Assembly (NCBI GenBank): GCA_934541015.1
Contig: CAKTDC010000029.1
Coordinates: 1 to 42,968, forward strand
Length of the DNA stretch: 42,968 bases
Origin: an uncultured Luteimonas sp.
Lineage (GTDB): Bacteria > Pseudomonadota > Gammaproteobacteria > Xanthomonadales > Xanthomonadaceae
Direction of reading: 5' to 3'
Shown here: positions 1 to 12,165 of the stretch, piece after piece
How positions within the stretch are numbered: the stretch's first letter is position 1
Layout of the letters: each line of letters starts with the position of its first letter
Made by a program: the position numbers and the translations under genes
The notes under the pieces: model-generated
Seen by the model: the letters and a program-made list of their open reading frames with translations, nothing else
Database searches by the model: none
What the model was told of the DNA's origin: nothing

Positions 1-331
1 GCGCCAGCGCGGCGGCCGGCGGCAGTCCGGGCCTGGCGCCGGTGCCGTCGGCAGGGCCGGTCGCCGCGCGACGGCGGGCCTCCTGCTCCTGCCGTCGCCG
101 GAGCAGGCGCAGCTCGCGCGCACGATACCGTTCCCGGGCCGCCCAGGCGGCGGACAGCCGCTGCCGGCTTGCCTGCAGCAGCGCCGCGTCGGCAGCGTCC
201 AGCGCCGCTTCCGCCGGGGAGGGGTGCATCAGGCCTGCCGCGATCGCCGCATCCAGCTCGCCTGCGCGGAGAAGGCGAAGCAGTCCGTGCGGATCGGGCG
301 CCGGCCGGGTGTCCTGCGGTTGCTGGTCCAT
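1..331 (-). CDS. Hypothetical protein, C-terminus cut by window edge
   Basis: An open frame runs leftward from an ATG at 331-329 to the window edge with no stop, giving at least 110 residues beginning MDQQPQDTRPAPDPHGLL. It starts only 11 bases beyond the stop of the crotonase gene on the same strand, so the two are probably co-transcribed. The visible part is rich in Ala and Arg, with a charged segment around residues 60-90 (several RR pairs, possible helix or coiled coil), followed by a Gly/Pro-rich stretch. No signal peptide, membrane segment or known motif is visible. I do not recognise the family. The amphipathic, non-repetitive start and operon-like spacing favour a real gene, but high GC makes long open frames common by chance. 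Confidence 0.55.
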   Translation of the reverse strand, partial: MDQQPQDTRPAPDPHGLLRLLRAGELDAAIAAGLMHPSPAEAALDAADAALLQASRQRLSAAWAARERYRARELRLLRRRQEQEARRRAATGPADGTGARPGLPPAAALA

Positions 332-342
332 CGTCCGCCCGC

Positions 343-1125
343 TCAGCGCCCGCTGAACACCGGCTTGCGCTTTTCGAGGAAGGCCGACGTGCCCTCGCGC
401 ATGTCCTGGCTGGAGAACACCAGGCCGAACTGGGCCGATTCGTATTCGAGCCCTTCCTCGATGCCGCATTCTCCGCCGACGTTGATGCAGTCCAGGATCC
501 CGCGCAGCGCGACCGGCGCGGCATCGGCGAGCCGTGCCGCCAGCGCCATCGTCTCGGCCTCCAGGTCCGCCGCGGGCACGACGCGGTTGACGATCCCCAG
601 CTGCAGCGCGCGCGCCGCGTCGACCGGCGCACCGGCCAGGCACAGCTCCAGCGCGGCGGCGCGGCCGGCCAGACGCAGCAGTCGCTGGGTGCCGCCGAAG
701 CCGGGGATCAGGCCCAGGCTGATTTCCGGCTGGCCGACCCTGGCCGCATCCGAGGCGATGCGCAGGTGGCAGCTCATCGCCAGCTCCAGGCCGCCGCCCA
801 GGGCGAAGCCGTTGACCATCGCGATCACCGGCTTGGGCATCTTCTCGATCCGGCGCATCATCCGCGTGCCGCGCAGCGAGAACCCGCGGGCCTCGGCCGG
901 GGTCAGCGCCGCCATCTCGCCGATGTCGGCCCCGGCGACGAAGGCCCGGGTTCCGCTGCCGGTCAGGACCAGGGCGCGGACCGCCGGGTCGGCGGCGGCG
1001 GCGGAGAAGGCCGCGTCGAGGGCCTCGATGGTGGCGCTGTCCAGGGCGTTGAGCCTGTCGGGCCGGTTGACGGCGATGACGCGGACGGCGTCGTGGTCGG
1101 TGATCAGCAGGCGGGAGTCGGGCAT
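343..1125 (-). CDS. Enoyl-CoA hydratase/isomerase family protein
   Basis: This is a 260-residue crotonase-fold enzyme, the usual length for a stand-alone soluble enoyl-CoA hydratase, expected to add water to trans-2-enoyl-CoA in beta-oxidation or a related acyl-CoA pathway. The AGADIGEM oxyanion-hole segment lies at about residues 64-71. The second oxyanion segment NGFALGGGLELAM lies at 105-117 and contains Glu114; QPEISLGLIPG at 132-142 contains Glu134. These two glutamates match the catalytic pair of rat mitochondrial hydratase (Glu144/Glu164), so hydratase activity is likely. The ATG start fits the conserved N-terminus. It is divergent from the FKBP gene and lies just upstream of the truncated frame at 1-331. 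The exact acyl substrate cannot be read from sequence. Confidence 0.93.
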   Translation of the reverse strand: MPDSRLLITDHDAVRVIAVNRPDRLNALDSATIEALDAAFSAAAADPAVRALVLTGSGTRAFVAGADIGEMAALTPAEARGFSLRGTRMMRRIEKMPKPVIAMVNGFALGGGLELAMSCHLRIASDAARVGQPEISLGLIPGFGGTQRLLRLAGRAAALELCLAGAPVDAARALQLGIVNRVVPAADLEAETMALAARLADAAPVALRGILDCINVGGECGIEEGLEYESAQFGLVFSSQDMREGTSAFLEKRKPVFSGR

Positions 1126-1313
1126 GGCGTTCGCGGTAGGGAAGGGGGCGGGAACTTGTGCTGCGGCCGGTGGTCACAAAGGCCGGTGTCAGTGGCGGTT
1201 AAGCCCTGCGCCCGTTATCCTATCCTGTCGCCCCCGGCAGGGGTGGCGCCCCGTGCCGCCGCCAGACCGGAGGGTGGTCCGGCCAGCCCCAATCATTCTG
1301 GAGATACAGCTCG

Positions 1314-2027
1314 ATGAAGTTGCGTTTGCTTGCCGCCAGCCTTGCGGCTCTCACTCTCGTGTCAGGCATGGCCGCCGCACAGGACACCTCTACCGAGCGC
1401 GGGCGCCTGAGCTACGCCATCGGCTACAACACCGGCGTCGAGCTGGCCCAGCTGGCGGCCAACGGCGAGGCGGTGGACGTCAACACGGTCATCAAGGCGA
1501 TCCAGGACGCCTATGCGCGCAAGGAGCCGGCGGTGCCGGTGGACCAGCTGCGCTCGGCCGTCGAGGGCATGCAGCAGCGCCAGGCGGCGAAGATGCAGGA
1601 GGAATTCAACAAGCTGGCCGCCGCCAACAAGTCGGCGAGCGACGCCTTCCTGGCGCAGAACCGCGGCAAGGCCGGCGTGCAGACGCTGGCGGGCAGCACC
1701 GTGCAGTACCGCGTGATCGAGAACGGCAGCGGCGCCCGTCCGACCCAGAACAGCGACGTGCAGCTCAACTACAAGGGCTCGCTGCCCGACGGCACCGTGC
1801 TGGTCGATACCGCGCAGCCGCAGGAAGGCCAGCAGGGCGGTCCGATCACGATGAAAGTCAGCCAGATTCCGCTGGTCGGGCTGCGCGAGGCGCTGCTGCA
1901 GATGCCGGCCGGCGCGCGCTGGGAAGTCGTGCTTCCCGGCGACAAGGCCTACGGCACCACGATCCAGGCCGGCCGCATGGCCAACCAGGCAGTGGTGTTC
2001 GACGTCAAGCTGGTCAGCGTCCGCTGA
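1314..2027 (+). CDS. FkpA/Mip-like periplasmic FKBP-type protein with altered active site
   Basis: The 237-residue product starts with a signal peptide (KLRLLAASLAALTLVSG, probable cleavage after MAAA near residue 22). A helical segment, about residues 25-120, resembles the FkpA/Mip dimerisation domain (the motif LSYAIGYNTG is typical), and a C-terminal FKBP fold covers about 125-237. The family folds or isomerises proline bonds of envelope proteins in the periplasm. Several FKBP landmarks remain (NYKG, AYG, VVFDVKLV), but the usual FDSS loop reads VLVDTAQ and the VIPGW segment reads PLVGLREAL, so the aromatic floor of the proline pocket is missing. Chaperone function without strong isomerase activity is my inference. 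A GGAG Shine-Dalgarno lies 10 bases before the ATG. Confidence 0.9.
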   Translation: MKLRLLAASLAALTLVSGMAAAQDTSTERGRLSYAIGYNTGVELAQLAANGEAVDVNTVIKAIQDAYARKEPAVPVDQLRSAVEGMQQRQAAKMQEEFNKLAAANKSASDAFLAQNRGKAGVQTLAGSTVQYRVIENGSGARPTQNSDVQLNYKGSLPDGTVLVDTAQPQEGQQGGPITMKVSQIPLVGLREALLQMPAGARWEVVLPGDKAYGTTIQAGRMANQAVVFDVKLVSVR

Positions 2028-2217
2028 CCCGGGCGGGGTGGAGCGCCTGCCTTCCGTCGCCGCCGGTGCAGGCCGGCCGGCGGCGGTCCCTGCGCGCTTC
2101 GGCCCACGCATGAGTGTCCGCGCAGCCCCGCCCGGGGCTGCGCGCGTATCCGCGGTGGCGTCCGCGCCGGCGCAGCCGCGTCCGGCCCGGGCCGTGGCCG
2201 CGCAGGTGGAGCCGACG

Positions 2218-2406
2218 ATGGCGTCCGATGTCCGCGCCGTGCCCAGCCCCTGCATCGGCGTCTGCATGCTCGACGACGAGGGCTGCTGCTTCGGCTGCCA
2301 TCGCACCGCCGCCGAGATCGCCGGCTGGCCGGGGATGGAAGACGACGAGCGCCTGCGGCTCATGGACCAGGTGCTGCCGGCGCGCGCGGCGGCCCGCGAA
2401 CGATGA
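2218..2406 (+). CDS. DUF1289 small cysteine-rich protein
   Basis: This 62-residue protein carries the DUF1289 pattern: SPCIGVCMLDDEGCCFGC followed by HRTAAEIAGW, with cysteines at 12, 16, 24 and 27 (plus 23) suited to binding a metal ion or an Fe-S cluster. Its role is unknown; family members are small cytosolic proteins. The frame is open further upstream, to 2038, but the ATG at 2218 has GGTGGAG about 8 bases ahead and starts right at the conserved region, whereas the upstream part is low-complexity Ala/Pro/Arg. The stop overlaps the start of the Nudix gene (ATGA at 2403-2406), so the three genes here are probably one translationally coupled transcript. Confidence 0.82.
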   Translation: MASDVRAVPSPCIGVCMLDDEGCCFGCHRTAAEIAGWPGMEDDERLRLMDQVLPARAAARER

Positions 2407-3026
2407 TTTCCGAGATCGAGCGGCTGCGGCCGGCGCTGCATCCGCTGGCGCGCCCGCCGCGGGAAGACGGCTGGAACCTCGCCGAACTCGACGGGCTGCT
2501 TCCGGCCGGGCTGGTCGCCACCGAAGCGGCGGTCCTGGTCGGGCTGGTCGCGCGCGGCAGCGGGCCGAGCGTGATCCTGACCCGCCGCACCGAGGGCATG
2601 CGCCAGCATCCCGGCCAGGTCAGCTTCCCCGGCGGGCGGGTCGAGCCCGGCGACGCCGGTGCGCTGGATGCCGCCCTGCGCGAGGCCGACGAGGAGATCG
2701 GACTGCCCGCGGCGCAGGCGCTGCCGATGGGCTGGCTGGATCCGCTGACCACGATCAGCGGCTACCGCGTGCTTCCGGTGGTCGCCAGGATCGCGGAGGA
2801 CTTCGTGCCGGTGCCCGATCCGCGCGAGGTGGCCGAGGTGTTCGAGGTGCCGCTGGCTTTCCTGCTCTCGCCCGACAGCCTGCGGCGGGTGGAGATCGAG
2901 CTGGGTGGCCGGGTCCGCCAGGTGCTCGAGTTCAGGCCGCACCGGGATGCGGCGCGGCAGCGCATCTGGGGCGCGACGGCATCGATTCTGTTCAACCTGC
3001 GCCAGCGGCTGGAGGCGCTGCGATGA
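2403..3026 (+). CDS. NUDIX hydrolase, CoA-pyrophosphatase (NudL) type
   Basis: The 207-residue protein contains the UPF0035/NudL signature LTRRTEGMRQHPGQVSFPGG at about residues 59-78, followed by a Nudix box ending READEEIG at 93-100, with the metal-binding glutamates Glu94, Glu97 and Glu98. Enzymes with this combination hydrolyse CoA or acyl-CoA into 3'-phosphoadenylate and (acyl-)phosphopantetheine, often clearing oxidised CoA. Length and motif spacing match E. coli NudL (YeaB). It overlaps DUF1289 upstream and the sulfurtransferase downstream, each by an ATGA junction, which suggests coupled translation. Substrate preference beyond the CoA subclass is inferred from the family signature. 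Confidence 0.92.
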   Translation: MISEIERLRPALHPLARPPREDGWNLAELDGLLPAGLVATEAAVLVGLVARGSGPSVILTRRTEGMRQHPGQVSFPGGRVEPGDAGALDAALREADEEIGLPAAQALPMGWLDPLTTISGYRVLPVVARIAEDFVPVPDPREVAEVFEVPLAFLLSPDSLRRVEIELGGRVRQVLEFRPHRDAARQRIWGATASILFNLRQRLEALR

Positions 3027-3886
3027 ACGGCCCCTGGACCACGCTGGTGCAGGCGGAGGAGCTGGCGGCGGCGTTGGGCGGCAGCGGCGTGGTGATCGTG
3101 GACTGCCGGTTTTCCCTGGTCGATCCCGATGCCGGCGAGCGCGCGTATCGCGTTTCGCATCTTCCCGGTGCCCGCTACGCGCACCTGGACCGCGATCTGT
3201 CCGGCCGGCCCGGCCCGGGGCGCGGGCGCCATCCCTGGCCGGAGGCTGCGGATTTTTCGGCCACGCTGTCGGCCTGGGGTGTCGCGCCTGGCGACCAGGT
3301 GGTGGCCTACGACGACGGCGATGGCGCGTTCGCGGCGCGGCTGTGGTGCCTGCTGCGGATGATGGGGCACCCGGCGGTGGCGGTGCTCGACGGCGGCTGG
3401 GCGCGCTGGCGCGCCCCGGGATTTCCCGTGGACGACATCATCCCCTCGGCCGCGCATGCCGACCGTGCCTCCGGCTCCGGCTTCGACGACGCCCGCCTGC
3501 TGGATGCGGAAGGCGCCCGACGCCATCTCGGCGCTGGCGGCCTGCTGGTCGATGCGCGGGCGGCGGAACGCTTCCGCGGTGACGTCGAACCGATCGACGC
3601 CGTGGCCGGGCACGTTCCCGGCGCGGTCAATCGTCCCTATGCGCTGAATCTGGACGACGGACGCTTCAAGCCGCCCGCGCGTCTGCGCGCGGAGTTCGAA
3701 GCGCTGCTCGGCGGCCGTTCGCCGGGCGAGGTCGCGGTCATGTGCGGCTCCGGCGTGACCGCCTGCCACCACCTGCTGGCGATGGCGCATGCCGGCCTGC
3801 ACGGGGCGCGGCTGTTCACCGGCTCGTGGAGCGGATGGATCGACGATGCTTCGCGCCCGGTTGCGGTGGGCGACGACGGCGCCTGA
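3023..3886 (+). CDS. sseA: 3-mercaptopyruvate/thiosulfate sulfurtransferase
   Basis: The 287-residue protein has two tandem rhodanese domains, roughly 1-140 and 155-287. The N-terminal domain lacks the active cysteine, as in the family (AYDDGDGAFAARLW region). The C-terminal domain has the loop CGSGVTACH with catalytic Cys241. The CGSGV-T loop and the closing GSWSGWIDD segment match SseA, which prefers 3-mercaptopyruvate as sulfur donor; classical rhodaneses have CRKGVT instead. The ATG at 3023 overlaps the Nudix stop (ATGA) and defines the start, although the frame is open far upstream. It meets the minus-strand isomerase gene tail to tail with a 42-base gap. Donor specificity is inferred from the loop. 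Confidence 0.93.
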   Translation: MNGPWTTLVQAEELAAALGGSGVVIVDCRFSLVDPDAGERAYRVSHLPGARYAHLDRDLSGRPGPGRGRHPWPEAADFSATLSAWGVAPGDQVVAYDDGDGAFAARLWCLLRMMGHPAVAVLDGGWARWRAPGFPVDDIIPSAAHADRASGSGFDDARLLDAEGARRHLGAGGLLVDARAAERFRGDVEPIDAVAGHVPGAVNRPYALNLDDGRFKPPARLRAEFEALLGGRSPGEVAVMCGSGVTACHHLLAMAHAGLHGARLFTGSWSGWIDDASRPVAVGDDGA

Positions 3887-3928
3887 AGGCGGCTTCCAGG
3901 CTTGCGCGGCGCCGCGGGTGGGCGGCGG

Positions 3929-4690
3929 CTACTTGCCCAGCTTGGCCAGCAGCGCGCGCAGCGCGGCCTGGGTGTCGGGGTCGTTCCAGGACGCGGTGAA
4001 GCGCTCCAGGCCGATGCGCTCGGGCTGCAGTGCGGCGACGACTTCCGCGCGCGCGATGGCGCGGGTGGCAAGCATCGGCTTGCGCGGCAGGGTCAGCAGG
4101 GCGGCCAGCCACTCGCGGGCGCGGGCGGGTACCGCGTCAAGGTCGGCCAGTTCGTCGACCAGGCCGATTTCCAGCGCGCGTCGCGACTCGACCATCTCGC
4201 CGGCGACCAGCAGGCGTTCGGCACGGTGCGGTCCGACCACGCGCGCCAGCAGCGCCTGGATCCCCGCCGGCGCCACCAGTCCGACCCGGGTCTCGTTGAG
4301 GCCGATGCTGTACGGCCCCTCGGCCATGATGCGGTAGTCGCAGCACAGCGCCAGCACGCAGCCGCCGGCGGGCGCGTGGCCGTTCAGCGCAGCGACCACC
4401 GGCACCGGCGATCCGGCCAGGTCGCGCGCGGCGTGGAAAAACGCCTCCCATGCGCGGTGCAGGGCCGGGCCGTCGAGCGTCATCAGGTGCGGGACATCCA
4501 GGCCGGCGGAGAACACCTTGGGCCCTCCGGCCAGCACGATTCCCTGCGCGCCTGCGTCGATCGCCTGCCGCAGCGCCGCGCGCAGCGCTTCGCACAGCGC
4601 CGGATCGAGCGCGTTCACCGGCGGCCGCGCCAGCCGCAGTTCGTGGATGCCGCCGGAGTGGATCGTGGTGTCGACCAGGGAGCCCGTCAT
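3929..4690 (-). CDS. Delta3,delta2-enoyl-CoA isomerase-like crotonase (ECI1/DCI type)
   Basis: This 253-residue crotonase-fold protein resembles mitochondrial delta3,delta2-enoyl-CoA isomerase more than bacterial hydratases. Matching landmarks are FSAGLD at 60-65, APAGGCVLALCCDYRIMAEG at about 106-125, and SIGLNETRVGLVAP at 128-141, in which Glu133 is the likely single catalytic base. The hydratase glutamate in the GGG-x-E segment is absent, being replaced by GGCVLAL. Such enzymes shift double bonds so that unsaturated fatty acids can enter beta-oxidation. The thioesterase gene lies 48 bases upstream on the same strand, an acyl-CoA-themed pair. The isomerase assignment rests on my memory of ECI1 motifs, so activity is an inference. 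Confidence 0.85.
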   Translation of the reverse strand: MTGSLVDTTIHSGGIHELRLARPPVNALDPALCEALRAALRQAIDAGAQGIVLAGGPKVFSAGLDVPHLMTLDGPALHRAWEAFFHAARDLAGSPVPVVAALNGHAPAGGCVLALCCDYRIMAEGPYSIGLNETRVGLVAPAGIQALLARVVGPHRAERLLVAGEMVESRRALEIGLVDELADLDAVPARAREWLAALLTLPRKPMLATRAIARAEVVAALQPERIGLERFTASWNDPDTQAALRALLAKLGK

Positions 4691-4738
4691 GCGCAGGTCC
4701 GTTGCAAGCCAGCCGCCATCATAACCGCCGGCCCGGCG

Positions 4739-5158
4739 TCAGTCCCCGCTGCCGCCGGCCATGCGCCTGACCGCGTCCGGCAGCGCCACCGGGCGGCCGC
4801 TTTCGCGGTCGACCCAGACCATCACCACGTGGCCGTCGGCATGGAGCAGGCTGCCGTCGCTGCCGGCGATGCGGTGGCCGATGGTCACGCTGCTGTTGCC
4901 GACCCGGTCGGAGAACAGTTCCACCACCACGCGCGCCGGATAGGGGATCGGCACCCGGTAGTTCATCTGCACCGCCGCCAGCAGCGGCGCGGTCCGATCC
5001 GTCATCCACTCCTCGCCCAGCGACTCGAACCAGCGGATGCGCGCTTCTTCGAGGTAGGTCATGAAGTTGGAATTGTTGACGTGGTTGAACGCGTCCAGGT
5101 CGCGCCAGCGCAGCTCCAGCGGCATGCGGAACAGGGGAACGCGGTCGTCTGCGGTCAT
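4739..5158 (-). CDS. 4HBT hot-dog fold acyl-CoA thioesterase
   Basis: This is a 139-residue single-domain hot-dog protein. The N-terminal segment RWRDLDAFNHVNNSNFMTYL carries the 4HBT active-site pattern D-x3-H-V-N-N (Asp22, His26), followed by the long helix EEARIRWFE. Members hydrolyse acyl-CoA or related thioesters in the cytosol; a YbgC/FadM-like role is plausible, but the substrate cannot be deduced. The gene lies 49 bases downstream of uvrA and 48 bases upstream of the isomerase gene, all on the minus strand, so read-through from uvrA is possible. The ATG start gives the standard family length. Confidence 0.92.
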   Translation of the reverse strand: MTADDRVPLFRMPLELRWRDLDAFNHVNNSNFMTYLEEARIRWFESLGEEWMTDRTAPLLAAVQMNYRVPIPYPARVVVELFSDRVGNSSVTIGHRIAGSDGSLLHADGHVVMVWVDRESGRPVALPDAVRRMAGGSGD

Positions 5159-5207
5159 TGCGTGGATCCGGGTCGGAAGTGCGGATGCGGGCCGGGGAGG
5201 GACGGGC

Positions 5208-8150
<2,943 letters not shown>

Positions 8151-8254
8151 CGGTGGGGGATCCGGTTGGGCTGGTGGGGGAGCCGGAGGCAATCGATCAG
8201 CCTACCGGCCCTCCGGTTTGGGGGCAAATCCGCGGATTGCCAGCGCGCAGGCGC

Positions 8255-8881
8255 TCAGCGGCCGGGACGCGGACAGGGTTGTGGAGGTGGCGTCGCGGAA
8301 TCCAGCCAGCGCAGCGCCCTGCCGACCAGCGGCCCGACGAGCAGGGCGAAGGCGAGCGTGCCCACGCCAACGGTGCCACCCAGCAGCCATCCGGCCAGCA
8401 GCACCGACCCTTCCACCACGGTGCGCGCGAACCAGACGGGCCAGCCCAGTCGCTGGTTCAATCCCAGCATCAGCCCGTCGCGCGGCCCGGCACCGAAGCG
8501 GCTGCCGATGTACAGGCCGGTGGCCAGCGACAGCAGCAGCAGACCGGAAGCGAACACCGCCACCTGCTGCCACGGCACGTGGAAGTCGGGCAGCAGCCAC
8601 AGCCCAAGCTGCGCGCTCGGCCCGATCAGCAGTGCATTGAGCAGGGTGCCCAGCCCCGGCTTCAGGCGCAGCGGCCACCACAGCAGCAGCACCGCGGCGC
8701 CGGTGAGCACGATCACCAGGCCGAACGCCAGGCCGGTGGTCTCCGCGATGCCTTCGGCGAGCACGTCCCAGGGCGACAGGCCGAGGTTGGCGCGCACCAT
8801 CAGGCAGGTGGCGATGCCGAAGAGGAACAGGCCGGCCAGCAGCCTGGCCAGTCTCTCGAGGGGGAAGGAGGAGGGCGTCAT
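8255..8881 (-). CDS. YczE/YyaS/YitT-like integral membrane protein
   Basis: The 208-residue hydrophobic protein has about five membrane segments. Two repeated motifs of the YczE family are visible: [14 protein letters not shown] near residue 31 and [14 protein letters not shown] near residue 127, which suggests an internally duplicated fold. The C-terminus ends in a short Pro-rich cytoplasmic or periplasmic tail. The function of the family is not established, although a Bacillus relative has been linked to secondary-metabolite production. It lies 46 bases downstream of the oxidoreductase gene and upstream of uvrA on the same strand. Confidence 0.85.
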   Translation of the reverse strand: MTPSSFPLERLARLLAGLFLFGIATCLMVRANLGLSPWDVLAEGIAETTGLAFGLVIVLTGAAVLLLWWPLRLKPGLGTLLNALLIGPSAQLGLWLLPDFHVPWQQVAVFASGLLLLSLATGLYIGSRFGAGPRDGLMLGLNQRLGWPVWFARTVVEGSVLLAGWLLGGTVGVGTLAFALLVGPLVGRALRWLDSATPPPQPCPRPGR

Positions 8882-8927
8882 GCGTCAGCGGTCCGGGAGG
8901 ATCGGTCCGGGGCGGGGAGGGCGGCGC

Positions 8928-9944
8928 TCACCAGCCGTGGAGCACGAGCTTGCCGATTGCCCGGCCGGACTCCAGCCGCCGGTGCGCCTCGCGCAGGTTG
9001 GCGGCGTTGATGGGCGACAGGGTCGCGTTCAGCGTTCCGCGCAGCCTGCCGGCGTCAACCAGGGCGGCCACCTGCGCCAGGATGCGGCCCTGTTCGGCCA
9101 TGTCGGGCGTGCGGAACTTCGGTCGCGCGAACATGAATTCCCAGTGGATGCCGATGCACTTGGCCTTGTACGGATCGCCGATGCGCAGCTCGCCGCGCGG
9201 TTCGACGATCAGGCCGACGCGTCCCTGCGGCGCCAGCAGTTCGCCCAGTCCGGTCCAGTAGCGATCGGTGTCGGCGAGGTTGAGCGCGGCGTCGACCGCG
9301 CCGAAGCCCAGCGCCTGCAGCTGCGGCGCGAGCGGCTCCCGGTGGTCGATCACGTGGTCGGCGCCCATCTGCCGGCACCAGGCCACGGTTTCCTCGCGCG
9401 AGGCGGTGGCGATCACGCTGAAGCCGGCCAGCTTCCCCAGCTGGATCGCGATCGACCCGACGCCGCCCGCGCCGGCGATGACCAGCAGCGAGCGGCCGCT
9501 GCCGCCACCGTCGACGGCGTAGCCCATGCGCTGGAACAGCAGCTCCCAGGCGGTGATCGCGGTGAGCGGCAGGGCGGCGGCCTGGGCGAAGTCGAGCGAT
9601 GCGGGTTTGCGCGCCGCCAGGCGCGCATCGACCAGCTGCAACTGCGCGTTGCTGCCGGGGCGGGTGACGTCGCCGGCGTAGTACACCGCGTCGCCGGGCC
9701 GGAAGCCGGTGACCTGCGCGCCCACCGCCTCGACCACGCCGGCGGCGTCGAAGCCCAGCACCCGTGGCTGTGCCTCGGCCTGGGGTCCGGGCGCGCGCAG
9801 CTTGGTGTCGACCGGGTTGACCGACACCGCCTCCACCCGCACCAGCAGGTCGTGCGGCCCGGGCGCCGGCGCCTCCAGCTCGATATCGAGCAGGGAGTCG
9901 GGGTCGTCGATCGGCAGGTAGCGGGTCAGGGCGACGGCTTTCAT
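8928..9944 (-). CDS. Medium-chain (quinone oxidoreductase-like) zinc-independent alcohol dehydrogenase family protein
   Basis: The 338-residue protein has the MDR architecture: a GroES-like N-terminal domain ([23 protein letters not shown]) and a Rossmann NAD(P)H domain with [18 protein letters not shown] around residues 158-173. The cysteines that bind structural zinc (four-Cys lobe) and the catalytic zinc ligands are absent, which places it with quinone oxidoreductase-like enzymes despite the family's usual zinc-binding name. It probably reduces quinones or enones using NADPH; the substrate is unknown. It is the first gene of a possible minus-strand unit with the YczE-like gene and uvrA, and it is divergent from rplU. 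Confidence 0.9.
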   Translation of the reverse strand: MKAVALTRYLPIDDPDSLLDIELEAPAPGPHDLLVRVEAVSVNPVDTKLRAPGPQAEAQPRVLGFDAAGVVEAVGAQVTGFRPGDAVYYAGDVTRPGSNAQLQLVDARLAARKPASLDFAQAAALPLTAITAWELLFQRMGYAVDGGGSGRSLLVIAGAGGVGSIAIQLGKLAGFSVIATASREETVAWCRQMGADHVIDHREPLAPQLQALGFGAVDAALNLADTDRYWTGLGELLAPQGRVGLIVEPRGELRIGDPYKAKCIGIHWEFMFARPKFRTPDMAEQGRILAQVAALVDAGRLRGTLNATLSPINAANLREAHRRLESGRAIGKLVLHGW

Positions 9945-10061
9945 GGGCGTTCCGCGGGCGGACGAGGGGGAGCGTCATGGTGCCGGTCCGGCGGCCGCAG
10001 GGGAACGCGCGGCCCGGAAACGGAGCGTCCCGCCCCCGACGGGGCGGAATGGGGGCGAAAT

Positions 10062-10130
10062 GGGGTCAGGGACATTTTTCCCGGGTTGACCGGAGCGGCA
10101 AGGATCGTGGCGGAAAATGTCCCTGGCCCC
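10062..10130. repeat. REP-like GGGGTCAGGGACATTTT inverted repeat
   Basis: Two 19-base arms face each other. The left arm is GGGGTCAGGGACATTTTTC at 10062-10080; the right arm at 10112-10130 is its near-perfect reverse complement (GGAAAATGTCCCTGGCCCC), with two mismatches and a 31-base spacer. GGGGTCAG...ATTTTCC units are, to my knowledge, frequent intergenic elements in gammaproteobacteria and are often associated with REP-type (RAYT) transposases. No transposase is in this window. The element lies between the divergent oxidoreductase and rplU promoters. Confidence 0.75.
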
Positions 10131-10139
10131 GTTCCCCGG

Positions 10140-10169
10140 TTGCGCCCAAGTCGCTGAAACCCGTACAAT
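10140..10169 (+). promoter_or_regulatory. Probable sigma70 promoter of rplU-rpmA
   Basis: A TTGCGC hexamer at 10140-10145 and TACAAT at 10164-10169 are separated by 18 bases and lie about 75 bases before the rplU start. The -10 matches consensus at five of six positions; the -35 is weaker. It fits the need for a strong ribosomal-protein promoter at this point. Confidence 0.55.
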
Positions 10170-10243
10170 TCCGCTTCTGTCCGCCGCCGATGGCGGCCAG
10201 ATCGAAGAATAACTACAGAACCGAACACCCAGCGAGGCTCCAC

Positions 10244-10561
10244 ATGTACGCAGTACTGGTCACCGGCGGCAAGCAATACCGCGTGGCGCAGGGCGAAACG
10301 CTCCGCGTCGAGAAGCTCGAGGCCGAAGCCGGCAACGAGATCACCTTCGACAACATCCTGATGCTCGGCGACAGCGACGGCATCCAGGTCGGCGATGCGC
10401 TCAAGGGCGCCAGCGTCACCGCAAAGGTCGTCGGCCACGGCCGCGCCGACAAGGTGCGCATCATCAAGTTCCGCCGCCGCAAGCACCACATGAAGCGGCA
10501 GGGACATCGCCAGCACTACACCGAAATCGAGATCACCGGCATCGCCGGCGGCAGCAAGTAA
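10244..10561 (+). CDS. rplU: 50S ribosomal protein L21
   Basis: The 105-residue protein has the full L21 pattern: [18 protein letters not shown] at the N-terminus, [20 protein letters not shown] in the centre and the basic [16 protein letters not shown] end. It binds 23S rRNA in the large subunit. It is followed after 12 bases by rpmA, the conserved rplU-rpmA pair. The leader from the predicted promoter is about 68 bases long. Confidence 0.99.
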   Translation: MYAVLVTGGKQYRVAQGETLRVEKLEAEAGNEITFDNILMLGDSDGIQVGDALKGASVTAKVVGHGRADKVRIIKFRRRKHHMKRQGHRQHYTEIEITGIAGGSK

Positions 10562-10573
10562 GGAGAAGCAGTC

Positions 10574-10834
10574 ATGGCACACAAAAAGGGCGTAGGTTCC
10601 TCGCGCAACGGCCGCGACTCCAACCCGAAGTACCTGGGCGTGAAGATGTATGGCGGCCAGGCGATCGAAGCCGGCAACATCATCGTCCGCCAGCGCGGCA
10701 CCCAGTTCCACCCGGGTCCGGGCGTTGGCCTGGGCCGCGACCACACCCTGTTCGCGCTGGTCGACGGCCACGTCGAGTTCTCGACCAAGGGCCCGAAGAA
10801 GCGCCGCACCGTCAGCGTGGTCGCGCAGGCGTAG
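10574..10834 (+). CDS. rpmA: 50S ribosomal protein L27
   Basis: The 86-residue protein begins [24 protein letters not shown], the conserved N-terminal tail of L27 that reaches toward the peptidyl-transferase centre in other bacteria. No N-terminal cleavage extension, as found in Firmicutes, is present. GGAGA precedes the ATG by 8 bases. A strong terminator follows at 10855. Confidence 0.99.
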   Translation: MAHKKGVGSSRNGRDSNPKYLGVKMYGGQAIEAGNIIVRQRGTQFHPGPGVGLGRDHTLFALVDGHVEFSTKGPKKRRTVSVVAQA

Positions 10835-10854
10835 GCCGCGCGCCATTCCGAGCG

Positions 10855-10881
10855 AAGGCCCCGCCGCGTGCGGGGCTTTTT
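10855..10881 (+). terminator. Rho-independent terminator after rpmA
   Basis: GCCCCGC at 10858-10864 pairs with GCGGGGC at 10870-10876 over a 5-base loop; the stem extends by A-T pairs into the TTTTT run at 10877-10881. Confidence 0.88.
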
Positions 10882-10912
10882 CGTTCCGGCGGACCGTGGG
10901 TCCGCCGGAACG
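10882..10912. repeat. Perfect 14-bp hairpin downstream of the rpmA terminator
   Basis: CGTTCCGGCGGACC (10882-10895) and its exact reverse complement (10899-10912) are separated by only 3 bases. No T-run follows on either strand, so it is not a standard terminator. It directly abuts the rpmA terminator and precedes the GGGATT array, so the terminator, hairpin and array form one compact structured block. Confidence 0.85.
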
Positions 10913-10914
10913 GC

Positions 10915-12144
<1,230 letters not shown>

Positions 12145-12165
12145 GCCGGCCGCAGGCCACCGGCC

